Shown: one piece after another, positions 54,901 through 64,000 of the stretch
Numbering within the stretch: the first letter of the stretch is position 1
Layout: each line of letters starts with the position of its first letter
Assembly: GCA_013399895.1 (NCBI GenBank)
Contig: VXBA01006146.1
Coordinates: 373,263 to 437,262 of the forward strand
Length of the DNA stretch: 64,000 nt
Origin: Serilophus lunatus
Lineage: Eukaryota; Chordata; Aves; Passeriformes; Eurylaimidae
Direction of reading: 5' to 3'
The notes under the pieces: model-generated
Database searches by the model: none
What the model was told of the DNA's origin: nothing
What the model saw: only the letters and a program-made list of their open reading frames with translations
Translations under genes and position numbers: made by a program

Positions 54901-57721
54901 ATGTTTTGGTGAAGAGCAATGCACTTCCTTTGAAAAGCTGTGTGACAAAATGCATTTGTATGATCAGGAGAGATGTCCAGTGAGATCTCCCATTTGGTGT
55001 CCTGCCCAGCAAGGAAGCAGTCTGTCACATGCTATTTTATAATTAGTATTTTATTCCTGAGGATGCTTTCCATTTTGGCTAGCCCTGCAAGAAGAGGTGC
55101 CAAATGCTTTCCAACTCTCCTGAATTAAGTGGCATAGCCATCTCACATGCCTCAGATCTGCTCCAAACTGGCTTTCAGTACCTGATAGTTATCACGGGGA
55201 TGCAAGGCCAAGAGTAGAGTTGTTGCATCCAAGGAAGTCAGTGTTTGACAGTTCTCTTGGTCAATGCAAGATCATTAATAGGGCTGCATAATTAGACACC
55301 TATTAACAGAAGCAGTCATTACACTTGAACAAGGGACAAGAATGATGCTATCACAGCTCTCCCTCCAGGCTGTAAAGCAATCTTCTGCAGGTGCCATGAA
55401 GAAATTGTGGCAGGGAACAGAGGAGGGAAGGTATCATCCTTGGTGACAACTGGTGGGGATGATGAAAAACAACGAATGAGAACAACCCATTTTATCAAGC
55501 AGCCTGACTTCACAGAGAGCAGCACTGAGGAATGAGATAATACCACACTGGGAGCACTGCTATGCAGCAGCTCAATGCTTCTTGTTGGGTATCCAAGCTG
55601 TATTGAGAAGGCACTGGGTTCATTCTAGCACTTGGTCTGACAGTGAGGAAGACAGACATGATAGATGAAGGAGAAGTAGCATTTCTCTCTATCTTTCAGT
55701 CGTGAGCCAAATACCAAGATGTGTTCCCACCACAACTTATTTCACTGAAGAATCACGAATGAGAGGAATTTAAACAATTTCTGAAGGAAGGGTATGAAAC
55801 TAGAGAAGTCAGCACTGAAGGAGAAATCAAGAGAGATTAACTGATTTCCTTCCTCTCTTTGGCAAGAAGACAGACAATCCATAAACCTCGAACATCTTGG
55901 ACAGTCATTAGCAGCTGCATTAACATTATCACAGACCACAAAGTCTTCAGGAACACTAAAACAGAACAACCATGCTACCCCAGACTTGAGAGGGAGGCTG
56001 TTGTTTTTATGAGGAGTACTAAAACATCTAAGAATAGACACATTATAATAACGAGGATGATGATTTCTATGAGGAGCAGTATTAGACTCATGGAAAAGGA
56101 ATAGCTCCTTATTTGCCACACCGTGGCATACATAACCAGGGAGAGTCCTTGGCCCTTTTACTTGTCCTTTCTCTGGGAACTGGGACATTATGCTAAATGA
56201 GATGTTCTTCACCTAATCACCAGGAGAAAATAAAAAGAAAGGAAAACTGAAAGTCCAAGGATTAAATGACAACATAACTCAGCATAAAGGAACCCTGTGT
56301 CACCAGGGGTTGCCAGTGGATATTGGCAAGGTCAGTTACACTTGCCTAATGCCTTTCCTTTTTGTTTATGAACTAGAATGTCAGATTTTCAGCACAAGAC
56401 ATAAAAACTTCCCTTTTTGATTGTTTTCTATCCAGGGAGATAAAAACACATACAGGTGCAAAATACAGATGCATATAGAGAGGTGGAAAAGCATAGAAAA
56501 ACATTCTCCTCCCTTCCTGGTCTAGAAGAACCACACTCGCGCCACAAACACTAGAAATAGTCAGATCAGCTAAAATTCATCAGAAAACAGGAGGGAATGG
56601 GACAAAGTGTTGCTTCCTGGAGGCTAGCAGAGCTGCAAGGCCCTTCATACGTTGGGTGGAGAGAAAATCCAGCACACATAGCTGGGTTTGAAGGATTAGA
56701 TCAGAATTATCACTTCTATTTATGAAAGCCAGGACCAGAGCTCCTGAAGTGACCTCAACTTTTCACACTGTTTCTTCTTACACTCTTCTTCCACAGTAGC
56801 AGCATTTTATTTATTGCATAACTGATGAAAAGGGTCTGAGGGGAAGATAAATCTGTAACAGATCCTGGCTGTCTCTCTGAGATCTCCCTTTCATTTCCCT
56901 AATGGCTTTATTGGAATTAGATTTGCGAAACCAGCAAAAGGTCTCATTTTGAATAGCAACAGATGTTGACATCAAGATTATATTGACTAATTTACTGGTT
57001 TAATTTTAGCTGCTAAACAATAAAAGCCTCTTGTTGAAGATTATTTCACTGGTGGATATTTTTTTCATTTTCCCTGGCTGCTTCTTGCTTTCTTTGTATG
57101 CTGGACACCACCAAATGTCCCATGGAAAAGGCATTCATAACTTATAGTGGTCAGTGCAAAACTGTAGGTGTTTATGTGACTACCATTACTTTGCTGCACA
57201 GATACTTAATTCTGACTCAGATATATGGGCTGTCTAATTCCAAATATAACGAATTATTCAGGGGACTTAGACAGGACTTCAGAAATTGATGCTCAGACTC
57301 CTTACAAAGTCTGGTTTCAGACAAACTCTTTGCATCAGTCACTGTAGGAAAAGGAGAGCAGCAACACTTAGTTCACTAAGACAAGGAGCAGAGATTCTAT
57401 CAACAAGCAAATAATAAAAGGCATTTTACAGGCTTACAGTAAGTGAAATGGAAGCCTTTGCTACAAAGCAGTGGTAGCTATAGAAGGAAGGATAAGAGCA
57501 TTGCTGTGAAAGGTTGTTCTGTACAGTTTTCAAAAGGGGTGTAAGCTTTGCTGAGATAAGCTGTTGGGCATTCATAACTAGAACCTCAATGTCACGAGAG
57601 ACTTGAAAATCAAGATTAAATTGCTGCTGTCCACTCGGCTTTCAGGAGCAGAACTGTATGAAAACCATCACGTGCTATGAACAGCAAATAGGACTGCTCA
57701 CGGCTCAGAATTTGCACTTAC
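51909..57721 (-). other. ERBB4: ERBB4 intron 15 (before JM-b)
   Basis: Intron of 5,813 bp from exon 15 to JM-b; when JM-a is used alone it extends to 51746. The last 50 nt hold a UC-rich tract described separately. A 156-codon open frame on the minus strand at 55742-56212 has no recognisable domain and is treated as chance. No interspersed repeat was identified. Confidence 0.88.
51931..51953 (-). promoter_or_regulatory. UC-rich tract upstream of JM-b (PTB-type)
   Basis: In transcript sense an almost pure pyrimidine run containing UUCUCUCUUCUCUCUCCCUG, 23 to 45 nt before the JM-b acceptor. It serves as polypyrimidine tract, but it is set back from the AG and includes UCUU and CUCUCU motifs bound by PTB, a repressor of muscle- and neuron-type exons. 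Possible branch points lie upstream of it (GUAAAUAAC), giving a distant-branch-point layout. Confidence 0.5.
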
Positions 57722-57876
57722 CCCTGAGTGCAGTTTGGATGACATGGATGGCACTCACGATCCTCATCGGCGTACTTGAAAATGAAGCTGTTGGCCCCCT
57801 GCAAGCCATCAGGACATTTTTCCACGCAGTTTGGCCCATCCTTAAAATGGAAACACTTGGTGCAGTGGTCAGGTCC
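57722..57876 (-). CDS. ERBB4: ERBB4 exon 15: domain IV tether module
   Basis: Exon of 155 bp between a CTCTGCAG acceptor and a strong GTAAGT donor. It has 51 whole codons plus GG. The peptide starts GPDHCTKCFHFKDGPNCVEK and ends ECHPCHPNCTQ followed by a split Gly. The DGPNC segment and the FKYAD segment correspond to the EGFR domain IV residues that contact the domain II arm in the autoinhibited tether. The NCT sequon near the end matches a conserved glycosylation site of the family. The exon ends in phase 2, as both alternative juxtamembrane exons require. Cys residues are in the family order with none missing. Identity with human ERBB4 is very high, with changes at only a few positions such as CFHF and YADED. 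Confidence 0.97.
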
Positions 57877-59277
57877 CTGCAGAGTGTGGAAGAAAGAAAT
57901 GAAGTTATTCAAGTTACTGCATCTTTTTCTGCTGCACTAGAATTGCAGGTCCTAGACTGACAGCACACTCAGCAACAACTATAACAGCATCTCTTCCCAA
58001 TGAACAGTGTGCATGGTTCCAGCCTCTGTTAAGGAGCAGTAGGTATTAAGTCTGGTGCTTTTGGTCATTAATTTATTCTGTAGAGAACAAGATCAAACTC
58101 CAGCTTCTAAATGAGTTTCCTAATAATATTGTTGTGCTTCACACAATGTACTTCCTGCAACATTATTCAATACTGAACCACTTTGAAAAGCAACTGCAAC
58201 AGCCTTTCCCCTACCTGTGCACTGCAGAACTATTTCCCATACTACATCTTGCATGTGGCACCTGTTCACAGCAACACTGAAGAACTACAAGGTCTCCTTC
58301 TTAAGATATATGTAGACTAAATTGTTATGAACTATAAATTGAGGCTTCTGGATAAAGTAAAAGCAAAATTTTAAAGCTGAGATGATAAGCCAGGTAATAA
58401 CCAAACCTGATGTTCAGACTGAACCCTGGTCCAGAATTTTATGGCCATAAAACCTGCTACAAATTCGAATTTCCCCATGGATAGAACACTTGAAACATTA
58501 GCTTCTTGCTCTACAGATATACTGCAGAAAGCACAGCCTTGTAACAAAAATGATGATGCCTTTTTCTATTCCATTCAGTAAGTCACAAAAACCAGCAAAT
58601 AATCTATGGGTTAAATTTTCTCTGTGATCAAAAGTCTAAAATACAACTCCTTTCCCAGGATACTTGTGACTTTAAATCTTTGCCATAAACAGAAAACTAA
58701 AAAAAGAGACAACTTCTATCTCACAAATGAGCAACAATCTTTGAAAGACTTACTGGTCATTACAAAGGTGGGAGGGAGACACAACTAACATTCATATAGG
58801 ATGCATAAAAATATTACCTGTCAAAAGAACTTAAAAGCTTACCCTAACTACAAAAAACTCCCAGCATATTGTTCAAACTGAGAGACTGAGACAATTACCC
58901 ATCCTTTTTTTGAGACAAAAATGAAAGGCTCAACTGAAGTTGTAGTAGAACAGGACAGAACTGAGCATAAAGAATAAAAACAGGGATAAAAGAAGGTATC
59001 AAACCACAACTGCATGCTTTCTCCCTGTAAAAATTTTGTGCATCTGTAGCAAAAAAGTATTAAGACAACTGAGGAAAAAAAAGAAATTTTTTTTAAATGA
59101 CCTTCTTAAGGAGACTGATGCAAGGAATTTTACTCAGAGAAACAATTTAACATGAGCAGAGATCTTTCCCAACGTGCATAATACCCAATCTTCTGCTTTT
59201 GTTAACGCTAATTTGCAATAGCTGCTTTAATCACACTTTTACAAACTACCCTGTAGCATAACAAACTCTGTTCTTAC
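57877..59277 (-). other. ERBB4: ERBB4 intron 14
   Basis: Intron of 1,401 bp, GTAAGA to CAG, phase 0. No repeat, RNA gene or other element recognised. Confidence 0.9.
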
Positions 59278-59371
59278 CGGTCCATAGCACGTGATCATGT
59301 TTTCTTCCATCTTTTCACACTGGGGATCACACTCCACACAGACAGAACCATTTGCAAATTCTCGAAATTCC
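59278..59371 (-). CDS. ERBB4: ERBB4 exon 14: extracellular domain IV, middle part
   Basis: Exon of 94 bp between a TTTTCCTAG acceptor and a GTAAGA donor. One base completes the Gly codon from exon 13. Then 31 codons follow, starting EFREFANGSVCVECDPQCEK and ending MITCYGP. The reading frame closes on a whole codon, which fits exon 15 starting in phase 0. The C-x2-C-x3-C pattern and the EFREF start are typical of ErbB domain IV. The ECDPQCEKME stretch is ERBB4-like; EGFR has QCHPECLPQ here. One N-linked glycosylation sequon, NGS, is present. The last third (MEENMITCYGP) differs most from the human sequence as I recall it (MEDGLLTCHGP), so this is a faster-changing part of the ectodomain. Confidence 0.95.
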
Positions 59372-61523
59372 CTAGGAAAATATTTTGCAGGCAGGTCAGG
59401 AGAAAACCAACTTCAGCCTGAAACTGAGACAAAATGCCTGCTCTTCACCTGAGGGAATTGATTTCAGGTGTACTGAGCCCGGCAGGCTGTGCCAGCTGAG
59501 CCCAGTCCTGCCAATGACATCACACTGCTTCACACCAGCTGCAGACAGGGCCCATCAGCACCTCATTCACAGCCAGGTGAAGCAGATGACATCTTGTTCA
59601 CCAGCATAAAATCATAGTGTTCTTTCCCTTTACCCCTTCCTTAAGAAGTACAGAATTTATAAACAGGATAAAATAGCTCATCTCTTGATTTCCATCCATA
59701 GATGGCTCAGATTCAGGAAACCACTTGTTACATGTGAGCACTGACAAAACACTCTTGTTTTAAAGCCCATTCTCCAAAAGGCTTGTAATGTTTTCAACAA
59801 CAATTCTAGACCAAGGTCTGAATCTGTAGAATGTCAAAACATACCCTTTTCATCATTTATTTCATGTATCCACATGAAACTATCATACAAGGGTCTGGTT
59901 TTTTTATTAACCACTTACAAGGGGGAAGTAGTGATTGCAGGTTGGACTCCCTTCTTCAAATATTTCAGCTGCCAGTTATCCCTCACCAAAAACCTCCAGC
60001 ATTCTCTCAGCACAATTCATCCCATCTTTTTCTAGACTGGGATGAATTAACAGCTGAACTAGTATTTTCTCTCCCACTAACAACAGACAGTCTTTCTAAG
60101 TAGCTCACACTGGACCAACTGAAGCTGTGCAGATGGATCCTATCTCGTTACATTAACCAGTTAAAGATGTGCTGCACACTCACATTAATGGGCTCTAGTA
60201 ACATCCAGGTAAATTGTGAAGGCCACTGTGCTTAATTTGTCACTGCTCATCCTCCATTCCTCTACAGCAGATTAGGAATCTGCTAAGGATATTAGGAGTG
60301 AGCTGAGGAAAACCTCACTTGAGTGGTCCGAGGGAGCTTACCCTTCTCCGGCTTTGGAAGTGGATCTTTCCTCTTGAGGATACAAAGAGATGCCAAATAC
60401 AGCTGACCCTACCCTGAAGAACTGTTGCTGCACAACAACATGAATGTGCAGAGCTCTCAAACAAAAAAAATATTCTCCCCAAGCCCAGGTTATAAATATT
60501 TTCTCATGGAAGTGAGCCTGTGGAAAGTGTAAATATCATTAACTGATTGATGAGGAACAAAACATCCTGACTTGAGTGCTGATCATGAGAGTCTCCTCAT
60601 GATCTTACTGTGATAGGCTTCATGGCAGCAAGCCACCAAGCATGGACCAGTACATTCCAGTGTATATATGAGTATATATGGGAGTTCACTCAGTACTCGT
60701 TCCTTAACAGTCATGTGAGTTGGCATTCAAAGCAGGAAAAAATGGAGAATGAAACCACAGGGTTACCTACAATTAACAGTTTGAGCTGAAAAAAAGAATT
60801 TAAATAATTTAAGGGTTTTTTTATCTTGACATTATAAGAAGTGTGTGGGACCTTGCTATACTTTACACAGGAAGGGAAATTCAATCCATTTCCCTCCACA
60901 GCCTATGAATTTCTGCTGCTTCAGCAAATACAGGTAGTTCAGTTCTACTTTTCTGTCATAAGGCAGATTCCATCATTTTGGCTGTGCCATATGGAGGAAT
61001 TCCCCCAGCATAAGCAGCAGAAGGGAACGGGTGAAGAACTCATGTTGGATTTCTTTATTTATATTTGTGTGTACAATTACACAGTGCACTATGAAAAGAG
61101 AGTAAATTTTCCTACTGTGAGATCCTTGTTCAGACAATTTCTTTATCACATGCTTACATCTAACTCATCTGAAAGAATATAATTCAATGATTCTGAATAG
61201 GGTTGTCAGTAATCAAGCAGGACTAAATGGTGAACTTCCTTATAAGTCTTCACCTAAATCAAACTGTTCACATCACCAGAAACGCAACAAACTTTTGATA
61301 TTGCATGAAAACTTCAGTCAGCAGAATATCAGGGAAAGCTTTATACACAAGTTCAAACTTAGAAACCCTTAAATCTTATCCCACAACATATTTCGCTCAA
61401 AATCAGCAATATTGGCAATGGAGCCAGATATTGATTAACGTAAACCCCAAATAACTTACTATTAAAGTCCTGAGCAACGTAATCAGCAACTTCAAGGAAA
61501 AGTGCAAGGGGGAATATTCTTAC
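59372..61523 (-). other. ERBB4: ERBB4 intron 13
   Basis: Intron of 2,152 bp, GTAAGA to TAG. Nothing recognisable beyond ordinary AT-rich intron sequence. Confidence 0.9.
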
Positions 61524-61656
61524 CCATCATATAGATTACAGGAGTCTATGCAGGTCCTTCCCCTGATGAAGCGCTTGCAGGAGAGACACTGGTCTGGCCC
61601 TGGCCCCCAGCAGCCATCACTTGAACATAACTCATTACATACCATCCCATCAGCAG
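61524..61656 (-). CDS. ERBB4: ERBB4 exon 13: extracellular domain IV, first part
   Basis: Internal exon of 133 bp, the same length as EGFR exon 13. It begins with two bases of a split codon after a CTCTCTCTGCAG acceptor and ends ...TATGATGG before a GTAAGA donor. It encodes 43 whole codons starting ADGMVCNELCSSDGCWGPGP and ending CIDSCNLYD, followed by two bases of a Gly codon. The spacing of cysteines and the CWGPGPDQC motif are those of the second cysteine-rich (furin-like) repeat, domain IV, of ErbB receptors. The match is closer to ERBB4 than to EGFR, which has CWGPEPRDC. In the family this region forms disulfide-bonded modules that hold the receptor tethered until neuregulin binds. Phase 2 at the end joins exactly to exon 14. 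The upstream exon 12 is outside the window. Confidence 0.96.
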
Positions 61657-64000
61657 CTGCAGAGAGAGAGAATACTGCCATTAACACACATATAGTCCTC
61701 TGAGATCCAAAGGAAAACGTGTCTGCCATACTGGGAAAAGTAAACTGAATGTTCAGATCTTCTAAAAACGGAACAGAAAAAAACCAGGACATTACCTTCA
61801 TACCACCACAGAAACACACTGTGCACTCACAGCTGGAATAATGTACACACTTATGGTCTGCTCCTTTCATAAAAAATGGAGTGAGAAAACGATTTAAGGG
61901 AGTGCTGCAAGGATGATCAAAACCAGAGAAGAGCCTCTACACCAGGAATAAGGAGAGAAGCACCCTTAGGGGTGGGTGAGAAAGGACATGATAAAGGCCT
62001 ATAAAATCCTGAAAGACAAAAAGGAGCTAAGCAAGCATGAAACAATCATTCACTCCTTCTTCCAAGTGGGCGTTCAAAGAGACAGGAATCCAACAGGATT
62101 CAAAACTGACATTTTTTCTCCATAGAAAGTGTACATCAACCTGCAGAATTCTCTGACACTAGACATGGTAAATACCAAAAATTTTAAGAATTTGAAAAAT
62201 CAATTGTACAAATCCACAGAAGGTCTACTGAACTAAAATATAAAACACTACCTGTGATTTGAGGCTTCCCTGAAATAAAACGTATGGATGGTGGGGAAAA
62301 AAATTGAAGGAAAGTCGCCATTATTGTGATTTTTAAATGATTCACTGCAAAAGCACCTGAAGAGCTAAAGAGCCTTTACATTAAAACCCTCAAATCCACA
62401 CCAAAATAAACAATGAGCAAAGCATGATAGGGAAAGTTTATTTCAAAGAATGTAAGTCAGTATTTTTATTTTATATAAATCCTTCTCTATGTAAAGATCT
62501 AGATCACAATGACAGATGGAGAAAACGAGAAAAGAGCACAAGGAAATAGGTTATGTCTCCAGCATCTGAAGAAAGTTTGGATATAGTTTCAGCCAAATCT
62601 TGGCACCTGAAAGGAGAGATCTCTTAATTTGAATTCACTTTTCCACGATGAAGTGTTTTACACAAATGTATTACATACTGGGCTCAGTTAATTAAACCCA
62701 GCAAAGACCTGAAATATGAGAGACAGCAGCAATATAGACCCTTGTTTGCTTCTTAAACCATTGGATATATCTTAAGGGAGGTGTCAAACAAAAATCAAAA
62801 GTGAGTCAGTTTTTTATGAAATAAAAAGACAGTCATTCTTCATGAACTACTTTTCTACACTTCAGTACAGCAGCATAGCTGGGTAATGGGGAAAAAACCA
62901 ACAACCCTATTTTCCTTTCAGGATACCTGATGGTTTTGTTTCACCTGTGCAGGTAGGTACAATCTATTTTATCCATTAAAGACTATACTTAGTTTAATCA
63001 CCTGAGAAGCACAAAGCCCTTCTAAATCACACAAGAGTCAGCAGAAAGATGCTTTCTGCTCTCCAAGGCATGTTTTAAAACTGGTTATTCTGTTCTCCAG
63101 GGTATATAATGTTCCTTGTTGAAGCACAGTGTCTGTCATAGCAGCTGACTGTACAGGAGCACACACTGTTCCATGCAGCAACTCTCCCAAACTGCTCCTC
63201 CACCACACAGTTTTGTTTGATGTTGGCACCTTCTTCATCAATAAAGCATGTCTGACCCATGTCCTCTCCTATTTCCTACCAGGCAATGCCTGCACCTCCT
63301 GCTGACATGTCCATGTCACACTGGCAGGGTGCTTTCCTTTGGTACACACTGCCTGGTCTGGCCCAGTCACCCTGCTTTCTGACCACTGAACCTACCAGAA
63401 AGCATTTCTTAGGTAGAAAATCACAATTGTATGCATGGTCTCTCTCCTAGCCCACGCAGCATGTCAGCAGGAGGAGTGAAGCTTCTGAATTTCCCTCATT
63501 CCTGCAGTAGGACATTTTGCTTTTTTTAAAATAATCATCACCTTGTTTGGTTTGCTGCCTACAACATTTTCATCATTCACTGCCAAAAAAGGACATTTCA
63601 CCTTTACAAGCAGCACAGGAAACAATCAAAGATTTCAGGTCCTTCGGCCCTTGCAGGCAAACTGGCCTAAGGACAGGAGATCCACCAGGATGCTTCCTAC
63701 CTGTACTGCACTGGGCTGTACAGCTCTGCAGTGCAAGACATTTAATTCAGAGGGTAGAGCAGGATTATTATTACTATCTTATTCATACACCACAAATAAC
63801 CTCAGACATGAAAGGCCTGCACACATTTTATCAAGGCTGGAATTGAATACTTTTTTTTTTCTTTTTATATCATATGGACTTTTTTATTGCCAACATCCGA
63901 AAGGTATTCAGAAGTATCTTTTTCATTTTTCTTTTGCCTCCAAGCTCAAATCAGGTACAGCCAAATATAAAATAATTTAATTTAGGAGTCATTCCAAGCA
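61657..64000 (-). other. ERBB4: ERBB4 intron 12 (downstream part)
   Basis: Non-coding sequence before exon 13 in the transcript. It ends in the CT-rich acceptor next to exon 13. It contains a decayed CR1 LINE remnant at about 61878-62235. I searched the minus strand for exon 12 peptide features (NTINW, NWTTLF) and did not see them, so exon 12 is probably beyond 64000. Open frames near 63.0-63.3 kb and 63.5-64.0 kb show no family I recognise. Confidence 0.85.
61878..62235 (+). mobile_element. Ancient, decayed CR1-like LINE remnant
   Basis: About 350 bp that aligns by eye with the older CR1 type found widely in turtles and crocodilians, not with the young avian CR1. In order: GCAAGGATGATCAAAACCAG, GGACATGATAAAGGCCTATA, AAATCCTGAAAGAC, GGATTCAAAACTGACATTTT, CATCAACCTGCAGAATTCTC, TTTAAGAATTTGAAAAATCA, ATCCACAGAAGGTCTACTGA. 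Many substitutions and indels show it is old. It encodes nothing. Confidence 0.7.

Noticed and set aside
55742..56212. 156-codon open frame on the minus strand
   Set aside because: It has no recognisable domain and odd composition (many Ser, Phe, Cys), and it sits in an ERBB4 intron without a promoter or repeat context. Most likely chance.
63038..63260. Possible ERBB4 exon 12 because of cysteines in the minus-strand frame
   Set aside because: The cysteine spacing and sequence do not match the exon 12 region of ErbB receptors (no NTINW-type motif), and no phase-compatible splice sites were seen.
63543..63980. 145-codon open frame on the plus strand
   Set aside because: No recognisable motif. 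Ends in AT-rich sequence; overlapping frames are equally open.

Overview
This 64 kb window looks like vertebrate, almost certainly bird, nuclear DNA. It is AT-rich and gene-poor. It carries several chicken-repeat-1 (CR1) LINE 3' ends and one solo LTR of the ERVL type common in songbird genomes. All recognisable coding sequence belongs to one gene on the minus strand: ERBB4 (HER4), the neuregulin-receptor tyrosine kinase. The window lies inside the gene. Transcription runs from high to low coordinates, and neither the first nor the last exon is present.

Nine ERBB4 exons can be placed to the base. Each has AG/GT splice sites, matching phase with its neighbours, and a length that fits the EGFR-family pattern. 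Exon numbers follow the 28-exon human ERBB4/EGFR scheme. In transcript order they are: exon 13 (61524-61656), exon 14 (59278-59371) and exon 15 (57722-57876), which encode extracellular domain IV; the alternative juxtamembrane exons JM-b (51864-51908) and JM-a (51671-51745); exon 17 (32499-32631), transmembrane segment and basic juxtamembrane; exon 18 (29806-29928), start of the kinase with the glycine loop; exon 19 (28261-28359), catalytic lysine; and exon 20 (8787-8972), alphaC glutamate, gatekeeper and hinge. I found no exon 12 between 61657 and 64000 and no exon 21 between 1 and 8786, so both should lie outside.

The most informative part is 51.6-52.0 kb. It holds both juxtamembrane exons, which decide whether the receptor can be shed by ADAM17 and then cut by gamma-secretase. 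They are separated by an intron of only 118 nt. That intron contains a UGCAUG (RBFOX-type) element and a second GCAUG. A long UC-rich (PTB-like) tract precedes JM-b. The two alternative exons also have the poorest splice donors of the nine. The JM-a peptide carries two substitutions, relative to the human sequence as I recall it, at the known ADAM17 cleavage position.

Everything else is intron. It contains three young-to-middle-aged CR1 3' ends (15.6, 39.7 and 46.5 kb), one very decayed older CR1 (61.9-62.2 kb), one solo LTR (33.5-34.1 kb), small microsatellites, and long stretches where I see nothing recognisable. No second protein-coding gene, tRNA, rRNA, known microRNA, CRISPR array or bacterial-type operon was found. 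Long open frames elsewhere look like chance.
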